64,000 nt of DNA from an uncultured Pseudomonadota bacterium (GCA_903825645.1 CAIKBL010000038.1:1-64000); one strand, 5' to 3'. Shown: positions 31,555 to 41,397, counted from the stretch's first letter. The notes: a model not told the origin generated them from the letters alone. Numbers and translations: made by a program.

Positions 31555-32748
31555 TCAGGCGATCTGAAAGTGGATTGACTGCTGCTGATTGGTGGCCAGA
31601 TTCGTCAAACTTTGGCTGGCTTCCGTAATCTGAAGTGCCGCACGAGCGGCCTCCTCTGTGATCTCCCCAATGCTTTCGAGATTACGCGTAATGTCGGTGC
31701 CGGTCGAGCGCTGGCGGGCCGCGAGCTCGGCTATCTGAGCGTTCATTTCCCGAATCGTATCGACCATGCCCGTAATGGACTCAAGCGATCTCCCGGCACT
31801 CTCGGCCTGTAGAACACTAGCTTCGGCCCGACACAACCCTTCCTTCATCGTTTCGGCGGCATAGTTCGCACCATTTTGCAGCCGCTCAATCATGGTCTGA
31901 ATTTCTCGCGTGGACTGTTGCGTTCGACTCGCCAGACTACGGACTTCGTCCGCGACAACCGCGAATCCGCGTCCTTGCTCCCCTGCCCGGGCCGCTTCTA
32001 TGGCCGCATTGAGCGCGAGTAGGTTGGTCTGCTCGGCGATGTTCCGAATCACGTCGAGCACGGTACCAATATTCATGCTGTCGGCCTTGAGTGTCTCAAT
32101 GGCCTCGCCAGTCTGGTTCACCGCGCGTGCAAGCTCCTCAATCGCGACATGGGTCTCCCGAACTACGGTATAACCCGCCTTAGATTCCAGATCGGCGGCA
32201 TTAGCCGCTTCTGCGGCACATTGTGCCTTCTGTGCAACCACATCGATCGACTCAGTGAGTTCTGAAACAGCACTCGCGACCCGCTGGGTCTCGAGCTGCT
32301 GCTTGTTGATGCCCTTTTGGCTACGTGCCGTGACCGACAATAATTCTTCTGCGGCGGAGGCGAGTGTGCCGCAGTTGGACATAAATCCACCTATCGTATG
32401 GGCGAAATTTTTCTGGCCATGACTGAACTCTCGCGCCAGTAAAGCGAATTCGTCTGCACCGCCCAGACTCACACGGTGAGTCAAATCGCCGGATGCCATC
32501 ATCCTGACTGAGTCGACGAGGTGAGCGCACCGTGCCGCGGTCGCCGCCCCCAAAAATAGCGCGACGAGACAAGGAGTCACAACGGCAATCAAGATCGAGC
32601 CCCAAAAAATATAGGGGTGAGTCGTGCGCTCAACACTCCCGAAAAAAATCACATAGAATTCGCGGATAAGCCACGGAGACACTGATATGACAGCAATCAG
32701 AATCATCTGTGTACGCAACCGAAATTGCCGAGATATCACTTCTATCAA
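31555..32748 (-). CDS. methyl-accepting chemotaxis protein without a sensory domain
   Basis: This 397-residue chemoreceptor has two closely spaced membrane helices (about 14-36 and 46-70) with a loop of only about ten residues between them. A HAMP-like region (about 72-125, SGDLTHRV) and the long signalling coiled coil follow. The kinase-binding hairpin is intact (IAEQTNLLALNAAIEAARAGEQGRG). It therefore cannot sense through a periplasmic ligand domain. Membrane or cytoplasmic sensing, or partnership with another receptor, is inferred. No che genes lie nearby. Confidence 0.92.
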   Translation of the reverse strand: MIEVISRQFRLRTQMILIAVISVSPWLIREFYVIFFGSVERTTHPYIFWGSILIAVVTPCLVALFLGAATAARCAHLVDSVRMMASGDLTHRVSLGGADEFALLAREFSHGQKNFAHTIGGFMSNCGTLASAAEELLSVTARSQKGINKQQLETQRVASAVSELTESIDVVAQKAQCAAEAANAADLESKAGYTVVRETHVAIEELARAVNQTGEAIETLKADSMNIGTVLDVIRNIAEQTNLLALNAAIEAARAGEQGRGFAVVADEVRSLASRTQQSTREIQTMIERLQNGANYAAETMKEGLCRAEASVLQAESAGRSLESITGMVDTIREMNAQIAELAARQRSTGTDITRNLESIGEITEEAARAALQITEASQSLTNLATNQQQSIHFQIA

Positions 32749-33065
32749 GACCGCTCTCCTGCAGTTCGAAAAAGACCATTACAGAGGAGTGAGTCCCCAG
32801 TCAGGTTAGTCACGGCTCGCCCTAACGCTGCTATCGGCCTAGTCAGCAGCCAACTTTAGACGTCTAACCAAAAACGCGGCGCTCAGAAGACGCGAGCGAG
32901 AACGCTAGGTTTGTCGCCGGTATTATCGATCTGAGCGTCCTTCCTGCACGACGGACGCCCGCCCCGGGACGCCTTTCCGAATCATCGATAAAGGGGTTCG
33001 GCCGCGCGTGCATAGGTGCGTAGTTCAACTGTCGGTAACCGCAGCAGCGTGATACGCTGATCAAA
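32749..33065. other. divergent intergenic region
   Basis: It must hold promoters for the chemoreceptor and the propeller-like protein. No clear -35/-10 pair or repeat was found. Confidence 0.3.
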
Positions 33066-34364
33066 GTGAAGCCTCGCATCACCAAATTGCGATTTTCTAT
33101 TACCGCCTTGGCTGCCGCCTGTGCGCTGGCAGCGGTTCTCACCCTGGTGATCCACGAACGCGGCCAGCTCCCCGAAACCATGCCGCTCAACCTCACCTAT
33201 GAGGAACTCACCGGAAGCGTGTTCACGCCACCTAGGGGCGATCCATTACGTGCTCCGAAGGTTCGCGTTCTAAAAGTACCCGACTTCCCGGGTGCTATGG
33301 CGATATGGGGGTCTACGGGCCGTGACAGTCGCGGCCATATCTGGTTCGGCATTTCGGCGTGTTGTGACGGTGGGAGCGCGCGCCTTTACGAATTCGTCCC
33401 GGAAAGCGACATCTGGCTTGACCATGGAGCAGTTACTGATCAGCTCAAAGCCGCTGGCGCTTATCACCCGGGTGAGGGGCAAATCAAGATCCATTCCCGC
33501 ATTGTGCTGGCGGGAGATGGGCAACTGTACTTCGTGTCAACCGATGAGGAAGGCGAGAAGGCGGATGGCTCAGTGCTGCCGCACTGGGGCAGTCACTTAT
33601 GGAAAATCGATCCAGAAAGCGGCAAATGGCAGCATCTCTTGCACGTTCCCGAGGGGTTAATTGCCGTTGCGGGTGTCGGACGTTACGTTTACGCACTCGG
33701 CTACTGGAACCATATTTTGTACCAATACGACACCCAAACTAGCGCCATCCAGCGGCGCGAGATCGGGTCGGCGGGCGGCCACATTTCACGCAACCTCATC
33801 TCCGACGCTCGGGGCCACGTATTCGTGCCACGCGTCCGCCGCGCTGCCGATGGATCCCTTTCGGCGGCGTTGGTCGAGCTGGATAATGACCTCAACGAAC
33901 GCGCCACTACCCCGCTGGACGGCTATCTCGGCAAGGGAACCCTAGAAGGCAATGAGGGTATTACTGGATTGGCCTATCTCCGCAACGGTCGGATCGTGTT
34001 CCTGACCTCGCGCGGATTTCTGTATGCGCTGGACTCAATTGATCCCTCAGCGCCAGACCAGCCGCGTACCGTACAACGCCTGGGCTGGATGCATCCTGAA
34101 GGCGAGGGACGCGTCGCATCTCTGTTCTCGCTGGGCGATAATGCTAACATTGCGGCGATTTTCGACGGACAGCGTAGCTACGAATGGGTCGTGATGAATC
34201 TGCGCGTCGGAATGTCTGCGGCATTCCCGATGGACATCTCCGACCTAAAGGATGTGCTTCTTTACGGCTCGATCACTCGCGACAACAGAGGACGCGCCTA
34301 TGCCGTCGGCTGGCATTCGATTCCTCGGGGCAAGGGGCCCTTGGTATTACAGATAGAGCCTTAA
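33066..34364 (+). CDS. membrane-anchored beta-propeller-like protein of unknown function
   Basis: This 432-residue protein starts at GTG 33066. An N-terminal anchor or signal (about 10-29, ITALAAACALAAVLTLV) exports it. The rest is built of repeated short strand patterns (GHIWFGISACCDGG, LYFVSTDEEG, SHLWKIDPESGKW, YVYALGYWN, IVFLTSRGFLYALDS, GRAYAVGW) typical of a beta-propeller such as SMP-30 or NHL folds. A CC pair near residue 99 may form a disulfide. No catalytic motif is recognisable; an exported sensor or lactonase-like role is only a possibility. Confidence 0.6.
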   Translation: MKPRITKLRFSITALAAACALAAVLTLVIHERGQLPETMPLNLTYEELTGSVFTPPRGDPLRAPKVRVLKVPDFPGAMAIWGSTGRDSRGHIWFGISACCDGGSARLYEFVPESDIWLDHGAVTDQLKAAGAYHPGEGQIKIHSRIVLAGDGQLYFVSTDEEGEKADGSVLPHWGSHLWKIDPESGKWQHLLHVPEGLIAVAGVGRYVYALGYWNHILYQYDTQTSAIQRREIGSAGGHISRNLISDARGHVFVPRVRRAADGSLSAALVELDNDLNERATTPLDGYLGKGTLEGNEGITGLAYLRNGRIVFLTSRGFLYALDSIDPSAPDQPRTVQRLGWMHPEGEGRVASLFSLGDNANIAAIFDGQRSYEWVVMNLRVGMSAAFPMDISDLKDVLLYGSITRDNRGRAYAVGWHSIPRGKGPLVLQIEP

Positions 34365-34493
34365 GCCGATCGCTGCACTGCAGTCTCCCCCGGGCAAAGG
34401 CCGAGAATTAGTGTGCCACGCCGACCGCCTCGAGGCGCAGAGGGCTCTTATGCCTACGCGAAAATCAGTCCACCGAGACCAAGTAGTTCCTCG

Positions 34494-37400
34494 TTAAGTG
34501 CCTCGATAGTGTCGATTTCCTCTACCCGTGTTAGCCGATATTTTCAGCGGTCGGACCTGGATAGCCATAATGATGAGAAGACAAAACATAAACGCTATCT
34601 TAGGCGAGTCCAGTATGCTGTCAGTGATCCCAACCACCAGACAACCCGCGAGAGAGGCCCGAAGAATGACGGACATCGGGTTATTTCGCGCTCTTCGAAG
34701 CCGATGAAACGCGTAGGCACACAACGCCATAAAGGTTAACAAGCACAACCAACCCTGTTCGACGAGGAGATGCACCCACAAGCTTTTAGCATGCCAGTGG
34801 ACATGAAGGTCGTTGGTAAAAAACCACCTGTCATGGCCTGCAACGAAATTGCCATTTTCCAAAACCTCACGCCCATCGCGATCTCTCATCGACAACGTCC
34901 TCAAGAAAACAGGTCCGACGTTACCACTGTCGGACGCTATTGAGAAATAGAGCGGCTTTTGCACGGTCTTCAGCGTCGTCAAGTCAAGTTTATCCGTAAT
35001 TTCCTGCCACTGGCCGGGTATCGGCCCGGAGTGGAAAGAAGCAGAGACACAGTCGATCGAATAAAGAATACTTTGCGTGCAGATGCTGATCGAACCCCCT
35101 TGGTCTACGTTCGGCGACATAAGGGCCAGTCGTAATCGATAGGTGGCCGCGCGCATATTCGGCAAACGCTGCAGCAGAAATGTGGGTGTGCCCACACCAA
35201 ACTGAAGCGCGCGCTCCCCATCCAAATCGACGACCTGATAGGTCGCGGGTGTCTTTCTAGGATCCTGATTGAGCAATCTTAACTTCGGATAGCTTCCTGT
35301 CCCGGCCCCAAATAGCGTGTTAGTAATACCTGGAGGGCGCAAGTGAAGGGAGTACTCCCACTGCGTAAGCCGATCCTGAAAATCGTTGCCCAATACTGCC
35401 CAGCGTGAGCGTGCAAACTCAGACGACCTCGTCACAGAGACCATGCCGGTTACGAGCGCCAACAACCCCAAAAAAAGAAATATACGGCGTCGTACCCCCC
35501 CGGCATGTTTGTCGAGAGCCAAAACGATAATAAGGATCGAGACGGCGATGGCAGCCGCATCGATCCGAGAGAAGGTCAGAATTAAAACAAAAAATCCGCT
35601 GGCGAACAAACTCACCCCTAAAATTCCCGCACGCCATCCTCGCCACACGAGGAACAAGCCCGTAATGAAGGGGAGACTCATCACAAGATAAGCGTCAATA
35701 CTGCCACCGCCTACGTTCATCTCATTGAAGTTGGCCATTGCCCTAAAATCCTTGGCCAAATCAAAAAGTCCGACAAAGTTATGTCGTTCCAGTATCGCCG
35801 CCAAGGTAGTCCCCGCGAGCCCTATCAATACCCCCGGCAACCACCATGTTGCGATCCGCCTTCGATCTGCGAATGCAGGCGCGAGTACCGGCGTCAAAAT
35901 AAAGGCCCACAGCACCCCCTTGCCCACCCGAAGGGCGTTGTACGGACTGTAGAAGCTTGAAAAAGAATTCACTTCTAGGGAAGGGAAAGGCCAAGCGCCT
36001 CGTGCGATTCCAATACCGAAAAGAAAGACGAATCCATACCAGAGATTACGGCCTGCCTTAGGAAGGGCTGTCCCGTCGCCTGTAAGTTCTGCGACAGCAC
36101 CCGGTTTGATCAGTAGCACAGCGAGCGTCAGCGTCAGAAGCAAATCAAACTCCGTCCAAAAGAATCGCCCTGTGCGGTCTGCCAAATCGACCAGCGGCAA
36201 ACAAATCGGGATCATCAAAAGGCACGCCGCTGGGCGCCACCAGAGGATGATGGCGTAAGCGATGAGCCCGACTCCAAGGAGGGGTTTGTAAATTGGGAAA
36301 CTGGCAACGCTAACCAACGCCACCACCGACAATCCCAGCCCGAGAATAATCCGCAGTGGATTGGATGATGGGCGTGCCGCTGCCTCTACGGTTGCCAACA
36401 CTTGCGTTTCGGGCAACGCTTCCGCAGCGTGAACATTATCCCCCATGACCGCCAAGACGGCGGCGGCCAGATAGGCGCTGCCCGCCGCGAGAAAAACGTT
36501 GGTCGGATCCGGATTCTTGCCCACTACAAAAAGCTTGGCGGCCTCAAGGCACGCCGAGATCAGCAACGCAAGTAATGCCGGGTTCCACTCGGAGTATCTT
36601 GTGCTTCCTTGGACTTTCCGCCATAGCCAAAATCCAGCCCCTATTGGCGAAAACATGCCGAAAACGCTGAGAACGCTTGCAACAGCGTGTGTCTCAGTCG
36701 TGTAGTAATGATAATAAAATGGCATGAATCTGACCGAATCGAGCTTGACTAATGCCTCCGTCAGGCTCACCCAGTGGCTGATCAATCCGTTCAAATCGCT
36801 AATCACGATCAGGTAGGGGATGAAAACAACAAGCAGTCCCGTACTGGTCCAAGACGGCAGCTTGACCCCCTGCGTTAAGATGGCTCGGGTACTCCACCAG
36901 CCCAGTGCCATCCCGACCATTCGACTGAGCACGGAAGCCCCTTGACTCACACCGCTGGCGAGAAAAAGTTGGGTGATTTCGATGCTGATGCCAAGTAGCG
37001 CGCCGATAGCCACCGCCCCAAGCCAACCTTTGCGGCGCGGCCATCCCTGGAGCACCCACAGCCCCCCCAATGGGGCCGTCGAAAGACCTTCTCCGATGAT
37101 CAGTGCCAATCTTCTGATTGGCTCTGACCAGAAACCTGGCGTGGTCAACCAACCAAAGTTTCCGCCCGCCAATTTTTCGGAGAATTCGGCGGTTGAGACC
37201 ACAAAATCAAAGGGAAAAATGGCAAGCGTTAAATATCCCGCTGCGTACAAGCCGAGACCCACAACGATCGCCTTCAGCCCCCTGTTCTTCAGCGCACTTT
37301 GCCAGTTGCCCATAAAGGGTTTGACCGACAACCACATCGCAATACCGATTCCGGTTCCCAGCGTTTCCGCCACCAAGTCGTTAATCGAGACGGTTCTAGG

Positions 37401-37760
37401 AGGATCAAATTGCTGAAAATATTCCACCGCGAATGCAGTAAAAATCGAGATTGTGGCCGAGAACAAGACCGCCAATACAGACCGTAGCCCGATTTTATTA
37501 GTTCTGTCCAAAACGGAGCAAAGTCCCGCTGAGAGCGGTATGTAGAGCAGGATATTGGCGATCCAGTCTGCTCTGGACCCCATGCCCAGATCGAGGTTTT
37601 GAATGTGTTGAAAATTCGCCCACCCGGCCTCGAAGTCGATTGGCTTGAAATCGAAAGGAACCAGACTGCCGTAAATGACGAATGCCCAGTAAAACGCCGT
37701 GAGCGCCTCGCTTGACGGCAAAATATCGCGCGTAACTACCGTATTTTGTTCACTTTTCAC
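34494..37760 (-). CDS. giant VanZ-domain and O-antigen-ligase-like membrane protein
   Basis: This 1088-residue polytopic membrane protein has an N-terminal VanZ-like unit (about 20-150: YGSLVPFDF, DWIANILLYIPL, VEYFQQFDPPRTVSINDLVAET). Two more VanZ-like repeats (about 165-300 and 320-440) follow, then a Wzy/O-antigen-ligase-like core (about 470-790). A beta-rich extracytoplasmic region (about 800-1000) contains a lectin-like stretch ending NGNFVAGHDRWFFTND. A last helix block follows. Such fusions occur in exopolysaccharide gene clusters and are thought to polymerise or ligate glycans. The architecture is much longer than a normal ligase (about 400-450 residues). Confidence 0.75.
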   Translation of the reverse strand: MKSEQNTVVTRDILPSSEALTAFYWAFVIYGSLVPFDFKPIDFEAGWANFQHIQNLDLGMGSRADWIANILLYIPLSAGLCSVLDRTNKIGLRSVLAVLFSATISIFTAFAVEYFQQFDPPRTVSINDLVAETLGTGIGIAMWLSVKPFMGNWQSALKNRGLKAIVVGLGLYAAGYLTLAIFPFDFVVSTAEFSEKLAGGNFGWLTTPGFWSEPIRRLALIIGEGLSTAPLGGLWVLQGWPRRKGWLGAVAIGALLGISIEITQLFLASGVSQGASVLSRMVGMALGWWSTRAILTQGVKLPSWTSTGLLVVFIPYLIVISDLNGLISHWVSLTEALVKLDSVRFMPFYYHYYTTETHAVASVLSVFGMFSPIGAGFWLWRKVQGSTRYSEWNPALLALLISACLEAAKLFVVGKNPDPTNVFLAAGSAYLAAAVLAVMGDNVHAAEALPETQVLATVEAAARPSSNPLRIILGLGLSVVALVSVASFPIYKPLLGVGLIAYAIILWWRPAACLLMIPICLPLVDLADRTGRFFWTEFDLLLTLTLAVLLIKPGAVAELTGDGTALPKAGRNLWYGFVFLFGIGIARGAWPFPSLEVNSFSSFYSPYNALRVGKGVLWAFILTPVLAPAFADRRRIATWWLPGVLIGLAGTTLAAILERHNFVGLFDLAKDFRAMANFNEMNVGGGSIDAYLVMSLPFITGLFLVWRGWRAGILGVSLFASGFFVLILTFSRIDAAAIAVSILIIVLALDKHAGGVRRRIFLFLGLLALVTGMVSVTRSSEFARSRWAVLGNDFQDRLTQWEYSLHLRPPGITNTLFGAGTGSYPKLRLLNQDPRKTPATYQVVDLDGERALQFGVGTPTFLLQRLPNMRAATYRLRLALMSPNVDQGGSISICTQSILYSIDCVSASFHSGPIPGQWQEITDKLDLTTLKTVQKPLYFSIASDSGNVGPVFLRTLSMRDRDGREVLENGNFVAGHDRWFFTNDLHVHWHAKSLWVHLLVEQGWLCLLTFMALCAYAFHRLRRARNNPMSVILRASLAGCLVVGITDSILDSPKIAFMFCLLIIMAIQVRPLKISANTGRGNRHYRGT

Positions 37761-38471
37761 TGTGCATCCGCTGTGCCTATCCGACTATCCGTGATGGGTT
37801 GAGTCTATTAAGTCTTCGCGCGATCACTTTCCGCTATTCACCACAGCAACTGTCGGCATCATGGGAAAAGTCTGTAGACAAAGAACTCCAGAAACCATTT
37901 TAGTCGATGGCATTTGTACGGTATCCGTGTGGTGTGCGTTATTTCCCGGTAGGCAGCGAAATAAAAATTTCGCCCACCCTAAGTCAAGAAACTGCCGGTC
38001 AGAACCACGCGTCTAATGCGACATGAACGGCCGAACTGGTACATGCCTGTCGACTACTCCGTTGCCGGGCTTGTTGCAAAAGCCGCTTTGCGACAATTTT
38101 CGTGTCTGCCGAAATTCCGGGTAAATCACCTCGCTTGAGATTTTTTTCGGAGATCTCACCACCCTCGCGGCCACGCAGTTTTGAACTTGTACCAGACCTA
38201 CGGCCGGCGCTGCCAATCACGCTTGGACACCGCAACCAAAAAAGCTAGCGTCAAACAGCCCTCCATCGACAACGGGCAGACCGTTACGCCGGCCGACCGC
38301 CTCCCGCCCAATTTTAAGCTTTTGCTCCGTCATGAATAGCCGAGATTCGCAGCTCGGTAAGCGCCCCGAAAGCACCGACTGGACCAAGCTCAGCTCGCGC
38401 TTCAATCAGGTATCACGGGCGAGTGCGTCTACATGCCGTTCATTTCAGTCCAGCTAGCCGTAAGTTCTGGG
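37761..38471. other. 711-base region with no supported gene
   Basis: Short frames on both strands (for example minus 37999-38235) show no domain. The region separates the EPS membrane protein from the cupredoxin/PQQ pair and looks like decayed coding sequence, but no family could be named. Confidence 0.35.
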
Positions 38472-38939
38472 TTAAAATCCAACTGCGCTACCCGAGACGT
38501 GACCTGTGCTTTGCAGGTCTTCCGTCAGACTATGAAGCAGCCGACCCACTACACTCTTACCAAATGTCATGTTCGGCACTTCCTTTTCAAGCCCCGCGAG
38601 ATTTTTGGGAGCCCCTTCACCAACAACGATTGCGCCCACCATTCCGGCAGTCATGTGCGGATTACATCGATAAAGGTAGACGCCCTCCTGAATAAGTCTC
38701 ACGGTGAAACCGTCCTCACCCATTTGGGCTTTCCATGGGGCTGCCCCCGCGGGTAGCATGCCGGGGATAGTTTCAGTGTCATGGCCGGCCATCTGCGCCC
38801 ATTTCACGGTGTCTCCAGGCTGGACATAGAGGATCTGCGGCGCCCAACTGGTCACCACAGCGTTGATAGTGTATTCAGCTGCGCTCACGCTTGAGCCCAC
38901 CAAGAGCAGGAGCGCCACCCATCCTCGACTCAACGTCAT
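38472..38939 (-). CDS. periplasmic blue-copper protein, pseudoazurin-like
   Basis: This 155-residue protein has a signal peptide (1-20, cleavage at SVSAA). Type 1 copper ligands are visible: His53 in AGHDTE, then Cys92, His95 and Met100 in RCNPHMTAGM. The spacing is that of pseudoazurin/plastocyanin. About 50 residues follow the copper loop, an unusual C-terminal tail without a known domain. It lies 128 bases downstream of the PQQ dehydrogenase on the same strand and is a natural candidate electron acceptor for it. Confidence 0.88.
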   Translation of the reverse strand: MTLSRGWVALLLLVGSSVSAAEYTINAVVTSWAPQILYVQPGDTVKWAQMAGHDTETIPGMLPAGAAPWKAQMGEDGFTVRLIQEGVYLYRCNPHMTAGMVGAIVVGEGAPKNLAGLEKEVPNMTFGKSVVGRLLHSLTEDLQSTGHVSGSAVGF

Positions 38940-39067
38940 CTTTATCTCTCTACACTTTTCGTAAAAATCATGCGCAGGTCGACGAGTAACCGCCTCGATA
39001 GCTTTTCATCAACGCGCCTGAGATCCGGCTCACCTCGTCGCTCTGCGTATCGCAGCAGGCGTGGTGC

Positions 39068-40909
39068 CTACGGCAGACTGAATACGCTCAGCACGCCACC
39101 CGCCCGGGTGAATCGTCCCAAATTCTTGTAGACCTCTCCGGCCCCAATCCGATCCGAACCATGCGCCGAGTCGGGACCAACCAAGGGGTCACCAAGTCCC
39201 GACAAAACGCCCACATATTGCTTGCCTCTGTGGCCCCAAGTATTCACCGTCCCAACGATACCGGAGGGTGTCTTGAACTGCCACAGTAACTTGCCGGTAT
39301 TGGCATCGATAGCTTTAAGATATCCCTCAAGTGTTCCGTAAAACACGAGATCTCCTGCCGTAGCCAGTGCGCCGCTCGCAATAGGGAAACGTTCTGGGAG
39401 AGACCACTTAATTTTCCCACGCGTGGGATCCCAAGCAATAAAATTGCCGAAATTGTCGTCCTCTGCGTTATTGGCGAACATCGTTCCGGGCGACACGCTT
39501 CCCGCTGGAAACAGGCTTGCTTTCATAAGCCGGTTCGCAGGCTGGTCGCCCAACGTTTCGGTTTGAAGTACAGCGCCTACATTCATGCAAGCGTGTACCG
39601 TCGGCACATAGAACAACCCGGTTTTCGGGCTGTACGAGGCAGGTCCGTTACCTTTCGCGCCCAGCGATGACGGGCAGACGTCACGGGCTCCCGTATTGTT
39701 ACTTTTGTGTGTCACGCTATATCGCGACACGACCAGCGGTCGACCCGTTTTCACGTCAATATGGGTAGCCCAGTTGACGGTCGGATCAAATTTATCGGCA
39801 AGCAGAAGCGCGCCATCGGTGCGATCTAGCGTATAACTAAACCCGTTCTTATCAAAATGGACCAGCGCTTTGCGCACGCTACCCTTTATATTGATATCCG
39901 CCAAGATCACTTCCCCCGAGGCGCCATAATGCCACGCGTCATTTGGCGTCACCTGATAGATCCATTTGGTAAGCCCAGTGTCGACGTCGCGGGCGAAAAT
40001 GGCACTCGACCATTTCTTGTCACCCGACTTGGCAAGCGATTTGCCATCAGCGGGGCTCCCCGTCCCATAGAGCAGGAGATTCTCGGCCCGATCGAAGGAA
40101 AACCAAGTCGGGGGTGCACCGCCACCGGATCTCCCCTGCTCAGCCGTTCCGCTCTGCAACGAAGAATCCACGCCCACAGGCTCGCCGAGGGATAGTGTTT
40201 TCGCCGGATCGACGAGCAGGTCACTGTCAGGACCGGTATCGTAAGCGCGCCACGCCCGCTTGCCGTCCTTTAGATCGTAAGCATCGACCCAGCCCCGCCC
40301 GTCACTGTCCGTCCCAGTGGCGATGACTTTATCCTTTACGACGTGGGGCGTATTCGTACTGGCCTGCCACTTGCCATCCGCATCACGGACCGACCACACG
40401 ATGGTGCCATCCCTAACGTTGAGTGCCACAAGCGCGGTATTGCTCTGCTGAAGCAGGATCTTGCCCGCACCGTAAGCGAGTCCTCGACTAGGCGCCCCAC
40501 AGCAGATTGCTAATTTCTGAGCCTCCGGGTTCGGCGGGGGCGCGTATTCCCAGAGCACTTCTTGGGAGTCGAGATTGATCGCAAAAACACGATCGCCCAC
40601 AGCGCGGATGAGAAGCGTGTCACCATTGAGTCCAGTGGCCGCAGCGGGGAGAACCAAAGATCCCCCCTCATGCTCACCTAATACGCCGGTCGCGAACGTC
40701 CAGGCGGTTTTAATTTTTTGCACGTTGGTGGCATTAATCTGGTTAAGTTCAGAATAGCGCCAGTTCCAATAGTTACCGCCGGGATACGCCCATGCATTTG
40801 GATCCTGCATCAACCGCTCAAGTTCCATATCGGCGGTAGCGGTAGCTGACATCAGCATAACTGACGCCGCGGCAGCCCATGCAATCCCCCGGCACAACCA
40901 CTTGTTCAT
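39068..40909 (-). CDS. PQQ-dependent dehydrogenase of the methanol/ethanol family with altered metal site
   Basis: This 613-residue exported (signal about 1-26) eight-bladed propeller resembles MxaF/XoxF. The vicinal disulfide pair is present (Cys136-Cys137 in AICCGAPSRG), as are the stacking tryptophan (about Trp269 in PPTWFSFD), the KALVHFDKNGF strand and tryptophan-docking repeats. The three residues that bind Ca or lanthanide in the family appear replaced: the Glu by Asp201 (GTDSDGRG), the Asn by Ser285 (YGTGSPADG), and the catalytic Asp by His327 (NDAWHYGAS); the lanthanide-type extra Asp is Gly329. Substrate and cofactor state are therefore uncertain. A TATAAT at 41094-41099 (minus) is a candidate -10. 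Confidence 0.85.
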   Translation of the reverse strand: MNKWLCRGIAWAAAASVMLMSATATADMELERLMQDPNAWAYPGGNYWNWRYSELNQINATNVQKIKTAWTFATGVLGEHEGGSLVLPAAATGLNGDTLLIRAVGDRVFAINLDSQEVLWEYAPPPNPEAQKLAICCGAPSRGLAYGAGKILLQQSNTALVALNVRDGTIVWSVRDADGKWQASTNTPHVVKDKVIATGTDSDGRGWVDAYDLKDGKRAWRAYDTGPDSDLLVDPAKTLSLGEPVGVDSSLQSGTAEQGRSGGGAPPTWFSFDRAENLLLYGTGSPADGKSLAKSGDKKWSSAIFARDVDTGLTKWIYQVTPNDAWHYGASGEVILADINIKGSVRKALVHFDKNGFSYTLDRTDGALLLADKFDPTVNWATHIDVKTGRPLVVSRYSVTHKSNNTGARDVCPSSLGAKGNGPASYSPKTGLFYVPTVHACMNVGAVLQTETLGDQPANRLMKASLFPAGSVSPGTMFANNAEDDNFGNFIAWDPTRGKIKWSLPERFPIASGALATAGDLVFYGTLEGYLKAIDANTGKLLWQFKTPSGIVGTVNTWGHRGKQYVGVLSGLGDPLVGPDSAHGSDRIGAGEVYKNLGRFTRAGGVLSVFSLP

Positions 40910-41397
40910 GATGGCTCCTCATTCCTGTGTAATCGAAGGTATTGGGCGTTTTGTCACGTCGGCAGGCCACCGACTCGGGATGTTGCCGTCCTCGTGGGAA
41001 AGCGAGTGAAAGGTGCCCTGATGGGGAAAACCACCACACTTTTTCCGAAATAGCCGCTTCTTTGCAACCAGCTCCGTTGCGTGGCGCCGCAAGATTATAG
41101 GTGCTGGGACGCTTCGAGTAACGCCGCCCGGCAGACCCTTTGCGAGAAAAATCACGCCAGATGACCGCCACCCAACTCGCACGCTAACATGCTTCTCAAT
41201 TCAGGAAGTCTTGGTTTTAAAGGCCGCTTTTCGGTCGACAAATTGCATCGTTCGGAAAGCCTCTTGGATTTACCGGATTTCGCGTGGGGTTAGACGCTTT
41301 ATTGTTGTGTGGTTCTGCCGCTACAGGTGCGCATGGGCACGCCTGCCGGCGAAGTTCTGGGCCGCGCCGCGCTTTAGTCAAGAATGGAAATGAAATA
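40910..41397. other. divergent intergenic region, PQQ dehydrogenase and galE
   Basis: A TATAAT (41094-41099, minus strand) may start the PQQ dehydrogenase transcript, leaving a leader of about 180 bases. I looked for riboswitch cores in that leader and recognised none. An upstream in-frame extension of galE (41284-41397) has no homology. Confidence 0.35.

Noticed and set aside
40910..41180. Riboswitch in the leader of the PQQ dehydrogenase
   Set aside because: The leader was compared by eye with cobalamin and c-di-GMP cores and lacks their conserved bases.
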